The notes under the pieces: generated by a model
The model's database searches: none
What the model saw: the letters and a program-made list of their open reading frames with translations, nothing else
Told to the model about the DNA's origin: nothing
Part shown: one piece after another, positions 16,643 to 25,368 of the stretch
Layout of the letters: each line of letters opens with the position of its first letter
How positions within the stretch are numbered: the first letter of the stretch is position 1
NCBI GenBank assembly: GCA_963713625.1
Contig: CAVQMN010000008.1
Span: 248,001-312,000, forward strand
DNA length: 64,000 bases
Direction: 5' to 3'
From: Bog-756 sp963713625
GTDB taxonomy: Bacteria; Actinomycetota; Acidimicrobiia; Acidimicrobiales; RAAP-2
Translations under genes and position numbers: made by a program

Positions 16643-16763
16643 CGAACCTGTGTTCGCCATGGGGTCATCTGACCACGAACATCTGTTCGTTGTCAAGCCT
16701 CTTTTCGAACGGATGTTTGCTTTTGGGAGGACCCGGGGTTAGGTTCTCACAAACAGATGTTCG
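16643..16763. promoter_or_regulatory. Four LexA operators and the divergent LysM/lexA promoters
   Basis: CGAAC-N4-GTTCG sites lie at 16643-16656 and 16676-16689 (perfect), 16706-16719 (CGAAC-GGAT-GTTTG) and 16750-16763 (CAAAC-AGAT-GTTCG). For lexA the plus-strand -35 TTGCTT (16717-16722), a 17-base spacer and -10 TAGGTT (16740-16745) are seen; site 3 overlaps the -35 and site 4 lies at the likely transcription start. For the LysM gene a minus-strand TTGACA (16691-16696) sits against site 2, with site 1 further down. Confidence 0.88.
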
Positions 16764-16796
16764 CCGGTGGAGGCGACAGGTGAGGCAAGGTGACCA

Positions 16797-17426
16797 ATGG
16801 CCCAGGTACTCAGCACCAAGCGCAAACAGATTCTCGACTGCATCTCCGATGCGGTGCGGGAGCGTGGCTACCCGCCGTCGGTGCGGGAGATCGGTGAGTC
16901 GGTCGGCCTCACCTCCTCCTCCACGGTCCACGCCCATCTGGCCGTGCTCCAACGCGAGGGCTACCTGCGGCGGGATCCGACCAAGCCCCGGGCCATGGAG
17001 GTTTGCTACGACCCGTCCTCGAAGGTCATCGCCGATGCCCGGCCCATCCGGCACGTCCCCCTCGTCGGTGAGGTGGCCGCGGGCACCGGGGTGCTGGCCC
17101 AGGAGAATGTGGAAGAGCTCTACCCGCTCCCCGAGGACTTCACCGGCACCGGCACGCTGTTCATGGTGAAGGTCCGGGGCGACTCGATGATCGAGGCCGG
17201 CATCATGGACGGTGACTGCGTCGTCGTCCGCCAGCAGCCCGACGCCGAGCAGGGGGATGTGGTCGTGGCCGGCATCCCTGACGGCGAAGCCACCGTCAAG
17301 CATTTCTCCCGGCGCGACGGACGGGTGATCCTCACCCCGGCCAACCAGCGGCTGGAGCCCATGGAGTTCGATCCGGACGAGGTCACCGTGTACGGGAAGG
17401 TGGTCACCGTCCTGCGCCGACTCTGA
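16797..17426 (+). CDS. lexA: LexA, SOS repressor
   Basis: 209 residues. The winged-helix DNA-binding half contains GYPPSVREIGESVGLTSSSTVHAHL. The self-cleavage site is Ala95-Gly96 in GEVAAGTGV, and the serine/lysine pair is Ser130 (VRGDSMIEAG) and Lys168 (ATVKHF). RecA-stimulated cleavage relieves repression of SOS genes. It is autoregulated, as the four operators upstream show. It is one of few plus-strand genes here and is convergent with dapE. Confidence 0.97.
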   Translation: MAQVLSTKRKQILDCISDAVRERGYPPSVREIGESVGLTSSSTVHAHLAVLQREGYLRRDPTKPRAMEVCYDPSSKVIADARPIRHVPLVGEVAAGTGVLAQENVEELYPLPEDFTGTGTLFMVKVRGDSMIEAGIMDGDCVVVRQQPDAEQGDVVVAGIPDGEATVKHFSRRDGRVILTPANQRLEPMEFDPDEVTVYGKVVTVLRRL

Positions 17427-17429
17427 ACC

Positions 17430-17445
17430 TCCGCCGACCGGCGGA
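17430..17445. terminator. Hairpin between convergent lexA and dapE
   Basis: TCCGCC-GACC-GGCGGA forms a 6-base-pair stem with a 4-base loop just after the lexA stop. No T run follows, as is usual in very GC-rich actinobacteria, so termination function is inferred from position between convergent genes. Confidence 0.4.
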
Positions 17446-17475
17446 CGGGAACCACCGCGGCAAGAGGGGTAGGAC

Positions 17476-18557
17476 CTACCGGCCGGTGCGCAGCAACGTG
17501 TCGAGCACGGCGGCCACACCTCGGAGTTCGGTATTGCTCACATACTCACCGGGGGTGTGGCTCCGGAGGGGATCCCCCGGGCCGAAGTTGGCCGCCGGAA
17601 TCCCGTGGGCCCAGAAGGAAGCGACGTCGGTCCATCCCTGCTTGGCCTTCGGTGCGGTACCGGTGGCGGCCACCAGGGCGGCCAGCACGGGATGGTCGAG
17701 CCCGGGGGCGCGGCCGGAGCGGACTCGACCAGCTCCCACCGGTCCCCCGCTTCCAGATGGGGCCCCAACAGTTCCCGCACCGACGCCTCGGCCTCTTCGA
17801 CCGTCCGGTCCGGGGCGAACCGGTGGTTGATCAGAACCGATGCCTCGTCGGGCACCACATTGCCGGCCACCCCGCCGGAGACCTCCACGATCTGGAGCTG
17901 CTCGACATACCCGCACCCGTCGAGCACCGGCGCGCGGCTCTCGTAGCCCGCGGCGGCGGTCAGCACCGGGGCCAGCCGGTGGATGGCGTTGCGTCCGGTC
18001 GCCGGGCGCGCGGTGTGGGCCCGTCGGCCGACCAGCGACAGCCGGACCCGCAACGTGCCCTGGCACCCGGCCTCGACGATCCCGCCCGTCGGCTCGCCGA
18101 GGATGGCCGCATCGGCCCGGAGTAGGTCGGGCCGCTGCTCCCACAGGTATCGGAGCCCGTTGAACTCCTGTTCGACCTCTTCGCACACGTAGAAGCACCA
18201 CGTCACGTCCACCGCAGGCTCGGGCACGGACCCGGCCAGGTGGAGGAAGACGGCCAGCCCGCCCTTCATGTCGGTGGCACCCACCCCGAACAGCACGTCG
18301 TCCTCGAGACGCGGCTCCTCATTGCCGCCGACCGGAGGGACGGTGTCGAGATGACCGGCCAGCACCACCCGGGTGTCCCGGCCCAGATCGGTGCGGGCCA
18401 CCACGTTGTCCCCCACCCGCTCCACGGTCAGCCAGGGACACAGGTCGAGCGCCGCCTCGACCGCGTCGGCCATGGGGCCCTCGTGATGGCTGACCGACGG
18501 GATGGCCACCAACGCGGTGGCCAGGCCGAACAGCCCGTCCGGCATGCCGACGGTCAC
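17476..18557 (-). CDS. dapE: DapE, succinyl-diaminopimelate desuccinylase (apparent frameshift)
   Basis: An M20 peptidase-family gene. The first part has VVLAGHLDTVPP, VGATDMKGGLAVFL, YVCEEVEQEFNGL and AAILGEPTGG; the last part, in another frame, has QGWTDVASFWAHGIPAANFGPGD and SHTPGEYVSNTEL. The two join at 17701-17708, in a run reading CCCCCGGG on the coding strand; one extra base there would restore a normal gene. DapE hydrolyses N-succinyl-LL-DAP in the route to meso-DAP and is generally essential when this route is used, so a consensus error is more likely than true loss. The GTG start overlaps the dapD stop. Confidence 0.85.
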
Positions 18558-19381
18558 GTCGAGACGCCGTGCTCGCGCAGGATGTCGGTGAGCCGTGCCT
18601 TGTCGTGACGCTCCCCCTCGGTGATCCGCTTGATGACCAGGAGGCACGGGAGGAAGAACTCGCCACCGGGGTACTCCCGGCGCCGGGAGGCCGGGACCGC
18701 CACGCACCACGGAGGGACATGACCGCGGCTCAGCTCGTCTCCGGTCTCGGCGTCGATGACCGGGATGGAGGGGTTCAAGACACTGCCCTCGCCGAGGACC
18801 GACCCCCGGCCCACCCGCGCCCCTTGGGTGATCATGCTCCGGCTCCCGATCATGACCTCGTCCTCGATGACCACGGGGGCGGCCTGGGCCGGTTCGAGCA
18901 CCCCGCCGATGCCGACCCCACCCGAGAGATGGACCTGCTCGCCGATCTGGGCACACGATCCCACCGTGGCCCAGGTGTCCACCATCGTGCCCGCTCCCAC
19001 CCGGGCCCCGATGTTGACGTAGCTGGGCATGCAGATCACCCCGTTGCCGAGGAACGAACCCCAGCGGGCCGATGCCCCCGGCACCACCCGCACCCCGGAG
19101 TGGGCGAAATCGTGCTTCAACGGGAGTTTGTCGGCGAACTCGAACGGACCCACCTCGATCGTCTCCATGGCGCGCAGGCGGAAGAGCAACAAGATGGCCC
19201 GTTTGAGCCACTGGTGGACGATGACCTCGTCGGAGACGGGATCGACTTCGGCCACCCGCGCCGTTCCCTGGTCCAGCTGGTCGATGGCTTCCGTGACCAC
19301 GGCCAGTGCATCGGTGTCGGTGGGGCCGAGGTCGCCGGCGCGTTGCCACAGCGCCTCGATCCGGGATTGGAGTGTTGACAT
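18554..19381 (-). CDS. dapD: DapD, tetrahydrodipicolinate N-succinyltransferase
   Basis: 275 residues with left-handed beta-helix hexapeptide repeats, clear from about NGVICMPSYVNIGARVGAGT through VGSCAQIGEQVHLSGGVGIGG and VVIEDEVMIGSRSM. It succinylates tetrahydrodipicolinate with succinyl-CoA, the first step of the succinylase branch. It is of the long actinobacterial type with an N-terminal helical region. The ATG at 19381 has TAACGT 7 bases upstream, which suggests a leaderless start. Confidence 0.92.
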   Translation of the reverse strand: MSTLQSRIEALWQRAGDLGPTDTDALAVVTEAIDQLDQGTARVAEVDPVSDEVIVHQWLKRAILLLFRLRAMETIEVGPFEFADKLPLKHDFAHSGVRVVPGASARWGSFLGNGVICMPSYVNIGARVGAGTMVDTWATVGSCAQIGEQVHLSGGVGIGGVLEPAQAAPVVIEDEVMIGSRSMITQGARVGRGSVLGEGSVLNPSIPVIDAETGDELSRGHVPPWCVAVPASRRREYPGGEFFLPCLLVIKRITEGERHDKARLTDILREHGVST

Positions 19382-19388
19382 TGGCCAG

Positions 19389-19394
19389 ACGTTA
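19389..19394 (-). promoter_or_regulatory. Candidate leaderless -10 element of dapD
   Basis: TAACGT on the minus strand, with exactly 7 bases before the dapD ATG. This would start a separate dapD-dapE transcript in the 61-base gap after dapC. Confidence 0.5.
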
Positions 19395-19442
19395 CCCCTG
19401 GAGGCACGGTGGACCGATCGCCGGTCCACCCCTTCCACCCGG

Positions 19443-20615
19443 TTACGGCCCTGCCGTCACCGGGTGGCGGGACAGGCGCTCGGACGCCAATGCCAGCCGT
19501 TCCATGGGTTGGACCACGGCCACCCGCACGAACCGGGCACCGTCGGGGCCGTAGAGATCTCCCGGACTCACCAGCAGGCCGCCGTCGAGCGCCAGGGCTT
19601 CGGCCAACTCCCATCCCGAACCGCCGACCGCATCGGGCACCGGCACCCAGAGATAGAAACCGCCCGCGGGCATGGGCGTCGGCAGTCCGATGCTGTCGAA
19701 CGTCCCGCCCAGGAAAGCCAAGCGCTCTTCGTAGCGGGCCCGCTGGACCACCACATGGTCGTCGTCGTCGAAGGCGGCCACCGCCCCGGCCTGCACCGGG
19801 CCAGGCACCATGAGACCGGCATGGCGCCGAACGTCGGCCAGGAACCCGACCAGATCGGGGTCGCCGGCGAAGAACCCGGCCCGCACCCCGGCCAGGTTGG
19901 ACCGTTTGGACAGGGAGTGGACGGCGACGACGCCCTCCACGCCGGTGGCCAGCACGGTGGACGGCGGCCCCTGCCAGGTGAACTCGGCGTAACACTCGTC
20001 GGAGAAGACGGGGATGCCGCGTTGCCTCCCCCACCCGGCCACCTCGTCCAGCCCGGTCAGGAACCCGCTCGGGTTGGACGGCGAGTTGGCCCACAACATC
20101 AGGGCCCGGTCGATGTCGGCCGCATCGATGGAGGACAGGTCGAGGCCGCCCCCGGGACGTTCGCGCACCGGTACCGCCCGGCAACGGCCGAGGAGCGCGC
20201 CCATGGCGTAGGTGGGATAGGAGACGGCCGGGTAGAGCACCGTGTCGCGCTGCGGGGAGCGCAGACGGAGATAGTGGGCGGTGGAGGCCACGAACTCCTT
20301 GGTGCCGACGCACGCCGACAGCTCCGAATCCGGATCGACGGCGACGCCGAACCGGCGCCCCAACCACCCGGCCGCGGCCCGGCGGTAGGCCACCGATCCG
20401 ATGGAGGCCGGGTAGCCGCGTTCGGCGTCCGAGTCGGCCATGGCCTCGAGTACGAACCCGGGGGGCGGGTCGCACGGTGTGCCGATCGAGCAGTCCACCA
20501 GCCCACCCGTCGTCCGGTGACGCTCCTCGGCCTCGGCTTTGAGCGTGGCCAGCCGATCGTAGGGATAGGGCGGCGGGGAGAACCCGGTGGGGTCGGTCGG
20601 GGGGTCGGGCGTCAC
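19443..20615 (-). CDS. dapC: DapC, succinyldiaminopimelate aminotransferase
   Basis: 390 residues, a fold-type I PLP aminotransferase. Substrate-side motifs include PTYAMGALLG, ANSPSNPSGFL and SDECYAEF. The PLP lysine is in HSLSKRSNLAGVRAGF, and the C-terminal arginine region is RFVRVAVVQP. Its placement between dapF/hflX and dapD, with dapE after, supports N-succinyl-2-amino-6-ketopimelate as substrate. The GTG start overlaps the hflX stop as GTGA. Confidence 0.88.
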   Translation of the reverse strand: MTPDPPTDPTGFSPPPYPYDRLATLKAEAEERHRTTGGLVDCSIGTPCDPPPGFVLEAMADSDAERGYPASIGSVAYRRAAAGWLGRRFGVAVDPDSELSACVGTKEFVASTAHYLRLRSPQRDTVLYPAVSYPTYAMGALLGRCRAVPVRERPGGGLDLSSIDAADIDRALMLWANSPSNPSGFLTGLDEVAGWGRQRGIPVFSDECYAEFTWQGPPSTVLATGVEGVVAVHSLSKRSNLAGVRAGFFAGDPDLVGFLADVRRHAGLMVPGPVQAGAVAAFDDDDHVVVQRARYEERLAFLGGTFDSIGLPTPMPAGGFYLWVPVPDAVGGSGWELAEALALDGGLLVSPGDLYGPDGARFVRVAVVQPMERLALASERLSRHPVTAGP

Positions 20616-21922
20616 GACGCCAGAAACTCCGCGAACCGGGACTTGCCCACCGCATCGAGGACCACATGGATGCGGGTCGACTGCTCGCCGGCCACCTCGC
20701 CGACGATCTCCCCCTCGCGGTGCACGGCGGCCAGTACGTCGCCCCGGGCCCAGGGGATGTCCAACTCCACCACCAGATCGCCGACCCGGAGACGGTCGCC
20801 CACGGCCGTCAACAGCTGGTCGATCCCCTCGCCGGTGCGAGCGGACACCATGACCGAGCCGGGGTGGGCGGCCAGCAGATGGCTGGCCTCCTCGCCCGAC
20901 TCCGATCCCGGCGCGGCCACGGCGTCGGCCTTGTTCACGACCAGCAGTTCGGGGAGGCCGTCGGCCCCGATCTCGGCCAGCACGGTGCGGACGGCGTCGA
21001 CCTGGCCCTCGAAGTCGGGGGCCGACCCGTCCACCACGTGGATGATCAGGTCGGAGTCGCACACCACCTCGAGGGTCGACCGGAAGGCTTCGACCACCTG
21101 ATGGGGCAGCTTGCGCACGAAGCCGACCGTGTCGGTGAGCAACACCCGTTCGCCGCCGGGGAGGTCGAGATGTCGGGTGCGGGGGTCGAGCGTGGAGAAC
21201 AGCCGGTTCTCCACCAGGACATCGGCCTGGCACAGCCGGTTGAGCAGGGTCGACTTCCCGGCGTTGGTGTAGCCCACGAGGGAGACGGTCCGCTGGCGGC
21301 CCCGGGCCCGGCCGCGCTGTTGGGTCCGACGGGTGCGGTCGAGTTGGCGGAGATCGGACTCGAGCCTCGTCATCCGGCGTACCAGACGCCGGCGGTCGAC
21401 CTCGAGCTTGGTCTCGCCCGGTCCTCGGGTTCCGATGCCGCCGGCCTGCTGGCTGAACGATCGGCCCCGGCCCCGGAGCCGGGGGAGCCGGTAGCGGAGC
21501 AGGGCCAGCTCGACCTGGGCGCGGCCTTCGGGGGTGCGTGCGTTCTGGGCGAAGATGTCGAGGATCACCGCGGTACGGTCGATGGCCGTGCGACCGAGGA
21601 TCCGCTCCAGGTTCCGCTGCTGGGCCGGGGAGAGGTCATCGTCGAACACCACCGTGTCGGCGTCGACGCCCAGGCACACCGACAACAGTTCCTCCGTCTT
21701 GCCCTTGCCCAGGTAGGTGGCCGGGTCCGGGGTGATCCTGCGCTGCACGACGCGCTGCATCACGTCGGCACCGGCGGTGGCCACGAGCAGGGCCAGTTCG
21801 TCCAGACCGGCCTCGGTGTCGGCCAGCCGCCCGTGGGCCAGGGTGACACCTACCAGCACGATGCGCTCCCGGACGGTCCGGGAGATCAGGGTGTCGGTGA
21901 AGGCCGAGTCGTTGGGCGTCAC
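20612..21922 (-). CDS. hflX: HflX, ribosome-associated GTPase
   Basis: 436 residues. An N-terminal HflX domain (TYLGKGKTEEL, VVFDDDLSPAQQRNLE) and a glycine-rich helical linker (QQAGGIGTRGPGETKLEVDRR) precede a GTPase domain with SLVGYTNAGKSTLLN, LTDTVGFVRKLP and VVNKADAV. HflX splits stalled or heat-damaged ribosomes. It sits between dapF and dapC as in mycobacteria. Both ends are coupled by GTGA overlaps. Confidence 0.95.
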   Translation of the reverse strand: MTPNDSAFTDTLISRTVRERIVLVGVTLAHGRLADTEAGLDELALLVATAGADVMQRVVQRRITPDPATYLGKGKTEELLSVCLGVDADTVVFDDDLSPAQQRNLERILGRTAIDRTAVILDIFAQNARTPEGRAQVELALLRYRLPRLRGRGRSFSQQAGGIGTRGPGETKLEVDRRRLVRRMTRLESDLRQLDRTRRTQQRGRARGRQRTVSLVGYTNAGKSTLLNRLCQADVLVENRLFSTLDPRTRHLDLPGGERVLLTDTVGFVRKLPHQVVEAFRSTLEVVCDSDLIIHVVDGSAPDFEGQVDAVRTVLAEIGADGLPELLVVNKADAVAAPGSESGEEASHLLAAHPGSVMVSARTGEGIDQLLTAVGDRLRVGDLVVELDIPWARGDVLAAVHREGEIVGEVAGEQSTRIHVVLDAVGKSRFAEFLAS

Positions 21923-22761
21923 CGTCGGGCCGCCGCCAGGATCTCCTGCCTGTCCACGTCGATCTCCGCCACTTTCCGGACCGGACCCTTCAGCCGCGCC
22001 GCGCCGCCGTCCAGCGCCACCTGGAGCATCCCTCCCGGATTGTGCACGTCGACCGTCGCCCCCACCAGGCCCCAGCTGTGGGCCGCGGCCACGGCGGCCA
22101 CGCTCCCGGTGCCGCAGGCCAGGGTCTCCCCCGCGCCCCGCTCCCACACCCGCAGGGTGATCGAACCGGTATCGGAGGCGACCGAGATGAACTCGACGTT
22201 GATCCCACCGGGATGCACGTCTTGGAGCTGGCCACCGAGCCCGGCGATGTCCAAGTCGGCCGGATCGGGGCCGAGGAGGACCAGATGGGGATTGCCGAGG
22301 TCCACCCGGCGGGCCCGACGGTCGGCGAACTGCTGGGGCTGGTCGGGGCCGAGGACCACCTGCCCCATGTCGACCGAGGCCACCGCCGAACCGGGCTGCT
22401 CCCCCGGCAGGTACTCGATGGTCCGGACCCCGCCGAGCGTGAGCACCGTGAACGACGGCGGCGTCACCAGGCCGAGCTCCACCGCGGCCTGGGCCAGGCA
22501 GCGGATGCCGTTCCCACTCATCTCGGCCACGCTCCCGTCGGCGTTCCGGAGCTCCATGGCCAGGTCGGCTTCCCCGCCGGCGGGATGGACGCGGATCGCT
22601 CCGTCGGCCCCGAGGCCGAATCTCCGATCGCACAGCGCCCGCACCACCTCGGCCTCGAGCGGTGTGGCGTCGCCCATGTCCGCCAGGACCAGGAAGTCGT
22701 TGCCGGCACCATGGTGCTTGGTCAGGTGGAGCGCTCGGTTCTCTGGTGTCGGCTGACTCAT
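21919..22761 (-). CDS. dapF: DapF, diaminopimelate epimerase
   Basis: 280 residues. The two catalytic cysteines are in MSGNGIRCLAQAAVE and TLACGTGSVAAVAA. The substrate-binding HGAGNDFLVL and NPHLVLL regions are present, as is FGLGADGAI. It converts LL-DAP to meso-DAP, the MurE substrate. The ATG overlaps the miaA stop as ATGA, and the stop overlaps hflX. Confidence 0.95.
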   Translation of the reverse strand: MSQPTPENRALHLTKHHGAGNDFLVLADMGDATPLEAEVVRALCDRRFGLGADGAIRVHPAGGEADLAMELRNADGSVAEMSGNGIRCLAQAAVELGLVTPPSFTVLTLGGVRTIEYLPGEQPGSAVASVDMGQVVLGPDQPQQFADRRARRVDLGNPHLVLLGPDPADLDIAGLGGQLQDVHPGGINVEFISVASDTGSITLRVWERGAGETLACGTGSVAAVAAAHSWGLVGATVDVHNPGGMLQVALDGGAARLKGPVRKVAEIDVDRQEILAAARR

Positions 22762-23810
22762 GGTGCTGTCGGACAGTCTCCCATCCCGGCACCATCTCGG
22801 GGAATCTCCCGAAAGAGGGCGACAATCGCTGCCACCGGGTCGGTGTCTCGCTCCACCCACACGATACGGGGATCCCGACGAAACCAGGCCATCTGACGGC
22901 GGGCGAAGGACCGGGTCCGGCGGACGGCGCCGTCGACGGCTTCGGCCAGGGGAACCCCGTCTTCGATGTGGGACAGCAGCTCTCGGTAGCCGAGGGCCTG
23001 TCGGGCCGTCCTCGAGAGACCGCCGGGCCGGGCGGCCAAGGTGCGCACCTCGTCGAGGAACCCGACGTCCATGAGGTGGTGGAACCGACGGGCGATGCGG
23101 TCGTCGAGGTCGGCCGGGTCGTGGCTCATCCCGACCAGGGAGACCGTTGTCGGCGGGTAGCGTCCGAGTCCCGGGCCGAACGTCGAGAAGGGTCGCCCCG
23201 CCCCCAAGGTGACCTCCAGGGCCCGGACCAGCCGTCGGCGGTTGGAGGGCGCGATGCGTCCGGCGGCCACCGGATCGAGTCGCAGGAGGCGACCGTGCAG
23301 GGCGTCGAGCGTCCGCTCCTGTTCGATGCTCCCCTCGGGACCGGCGGCATCCAGCTCCCATTCCAGTTCCGAGGCGATGGCCGGGAAGCGACCCGGGAAG
23401 GCCAGATCGTCAACCAGGGACCGGAGGTAGAGGCCGGTCCCCCCCACCAGCAGGGCCCCGCGCCGGCGGTCGGCGATGCCGCCGAGGGCCTGATGTCCGG
23501 CCGCCTGGAACTGCTGGACGGTGAACTCCTCGGACGCATCGACCAGGTCGATCAAGTGGTAGCGGTGGGCCACCTGTTCTTCGGGCGTGGGCTTGGCCGT
23601 CCCGATGTCCATGCCCCGGTAGACGGCCATCGAGTCGACCGACACCAGTTCGACCGCAGCCGAGCCCGCCACCTTGGCCGCCACCGCCGACTTTCCCGAG
23701 GCGGTGGGCCCGACCAGGGCCACGACCACCGATGGCGGAGGGACCGAGGGCTGACCTTTTGCCGCGGCCACGCCCGGCGAGTGCGGAGAGCGGGGCGAGA
23801 CGGCGCCCAT
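22758..23810 (-). CDS. miaA: MiaA, tRNA dimethylallyltransferase
   Basis: About 350 residues. The P-loop VALVGPTASGKSAVA is followed by SVDSMAVYRGMDIGTAKP, HYHLID-type HRYHLIDLVD and LLVGGTGLYLRSLVDD, all diagnostic. MiaA adds the isopentenyl group to A37 of tRNAs reading UNN codons; MiaB, encoded just upstream, then methylthiolates it. The exact start is uncertain because the first 28 residues are a low-complexity Pro/Ser/Ala stretch. Confidence 0.94.
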   Translation of the reverse strand: MGAVSPRSPHSPGVAAAKGQPSVPPPSVVVALVGPTASGKSAVAAKVAGSAAVELVSVDSMAVYRGMDIGTAKPTPEEQVAHRYHLIDLVDASEEFTVQQFQAAGHQALGGIADRRRGALLVGGTGLYLRSLVDDLAFPGRFPAIASELEWELDAAGPEGSIEQERTLDALHGRLLRLDPVAAGRIAPSNRRRLVRALEVTLGAGRPFSTFGPGLGRYPPTTVSLVGMSHDPADLDDRIARRFHHLMDVGFLDEVRTLAARPGGLSRTARQALGYRELLSHIEDGVPLAEAVDGAVRRTRSFARRQMAWFRRDPRIVWVERDTDPVAAIVALFREIPRDGAGMGDCPTAP

Positions 23811-23828
23811 CGTCAGCCGTCCCCCGGC

Positions 23829-25298
23829 TCAGCCGGACGAGACCGGGATGCGCACCCGATGCGAAGGCCGAGCCGTCACGCCGAGCAACTCACCGGTGAG
23901 GTGGTGGCGACCGGCACCGGTCACCTTGACCTCGGCGAACGAGCCGCTGCTCACCGGACGCCCCTCGACCGGATCGAAGTGGACCAGCTTGTTCTGGCTG
24001 GTCCGGCCGGTCATGAGGGTGGGGTCCCGTCTCGACGGCCCTTCCACGACCACCTCCTCGGTCCGGCCGATCCGGTCATGATGACGGACCCGGGCCGATC
24101 GCTCGACGACCACCCGGAGCCGTTCGAAGCGGTCGGCGACCACCTCACCGGGCACGAACCGGTCCGACATGGACGCCGCCCTGGTTCCCGGTCGGGGGGA
24201 GAAGATGAAGGTGTACGCACTGTCGTAGGCCGCTTCGGCCGCCACTTCGAGGGTGCGCTCGAAGTCGTCCTCGGACTCGCCCGGGAACCCGACGATGAGG
24301 TCGGTGGTCACGGCCAGGTCGGGAATGGCCGCTCTGGCATCGGCCAGCCGGGCCAGATAGCGCTCGGCGGTGTATCCCCGCCGCATGGCGGCCAGGGTGG
24401 CATCGGAACCGGCCTGCAATGGGAGATGCAGGTGGTTGCAGACTTCGGCCGTCTCGGCCATGGCCGCGATCGTCTCGGGCCGGAGGTCCTTCGGGTGGGG
24501 ACTGGTGAACCGCACCCGGCGGATGCCCTCCACCGCCCCCACCGATCGCAGGAGATCGGCGAAGAGTGGACGCCTCCGGGTCAGATCCCGCCCGTAGGAG
24601 TTCACGTTCTGGCCGAGCAGGGTCACCTCGGTCACCCCCCGGCCGGCCAGGGTGCGCACCTCGGTGATGAGATCGTCCTGCTGGCGGGAGACCTCGCCGC
24701 CGCGGACCGAGGGCACGATGCAGAAGGCGCAGGAGTTGTCGCATCCGGTCTGGATGGTCACCCACGCGGCATAGGGAAGCTCCCTCACTGCAGTCAGGGC
24801 GGCTACCTGCTGGTCCTCGGCCGTCGGGTCGGTGGCGGGCAGGGGTTCGTCCAGTATCTCGACCACCGGGCCCGTGGACGCGGCCTGGCGGAGGAGGGCC
24901 GGGGCCCGGGTCAGGTTGTGGGTCCCGAACACCACGTCGACATGGGAAGCCCGCTCCCGAATCCGCTCCTTGTCCATCTGGGCCAGGCACCCTCCGACCG
25001 CGATCAGCATGTCGGGGCGGCTCTCCCGCAACGTCTTGAGGTTGCCGAGGTGGCCGTAGAACTTGTTGTCGGCGTTCTCACGGATGCAGCAGGTGTTGAA
25101 CACCACCACATCGGCTGACTCCATGTCCGGGGTCGCCACCAGCCCGTCGGCCATCAGGGCCCCGGCCAGCCGCTCCGAGTCGTGGTCGTTCATCTGGCAC
25201 CCGAAGGTACGGATATGGAACGTCCGCGGCTCCGACGGAACCGGGCCGGTGGCCGGCCCGACGGCGTCCGACCCGGGGATGGAGGTGCGCTCGCTCAC
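23829..25298 (-). CDS. miaB: MiaB, tRNA-2-methylthio-N6-dimethylallyladenosine synthase
   Basis: 489 residues. Three cysteines of the auxiliary cluster appear in RTFGCQMND, NTCCIREN and VGGCLAQ. The radical SAM cluster motif is GCDNSCAFCIVPSVRGGE, and a TRAM domain lies at the C-terminus. It installs the methylthio group on i6A37 of tRNA after MiaA. The GTG start has TATCCT 6 bases upstream, suggesting a leaderless transcript that opens the miaB-miaA-dapF-hflX-dapC unit. Confidence 0.95.
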   Translation of the reverse strand: MSERTSIPGSDAVGPATGPVPSEPRTFHIRTFGCQMNDHDSERLAGALMADGLVATPDMESADVVVFNTCCIRENADNKFYGHLGNLKTLRESRPDMLIAVGGCLAQMDKERIRERASHVDVVFGTHNLTRAPALLRQAASTGPVVEILDEPLPATDPTAEDQQVAALTAVRELPYAAWVTIQTGCDNSCAFCIVPSVRGGEVSRQQDDLITEVRTLAGRGVTEVTLLGQNVNSYGRDLTRRRPLFADLLRSVGAVEGIRRVRFTSPHPKDLRPETIAAMAETAEVCNHLHLPLQAGSDATLAAMRRGYTAERYLARLADARAAIPDLAVTTDLIVGFPGESEDDFERTLEVAAEAAYDSAYTFIFSPRPGTRAASMSDRFVPGEVVADRFERLRVVVERSARVRHHDRIGRTEEVVVEGPSRRDPTLMTGRTSQNKLVHFDPVEGRPVSSGSFAEVKVTGAGRHHLTGELLGVTARPSHRVRIPVSSG

Positions 25299-25304
25299 CG
25301 GGCC

Positions 25305-25310
25305 AGGATA
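25305..25310 (-). promoter_or_regulatory. Candidate leaderless -10 element of miaB
   Basis: TATCCT on the minus strand, with 6 bases before the miaB GTG. It lies in the 70-base gap after queF. Confidence 0.5.
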
Positions 25311-25368
25311 CGGCCCTGCCGACGACGGCTCGACGACAGCCGGCCGAAGGCCTCCGGCGAGGGCCCGG

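Noticed and set aside
17695..17715. Programmed frameshifting in dapE.
   Set aside because: No slippery heptamer with a downstream stem typical of recoding was recognised, and dapE is not known to be recoded; a base-call error in a CCCCCGGG run is simpler.
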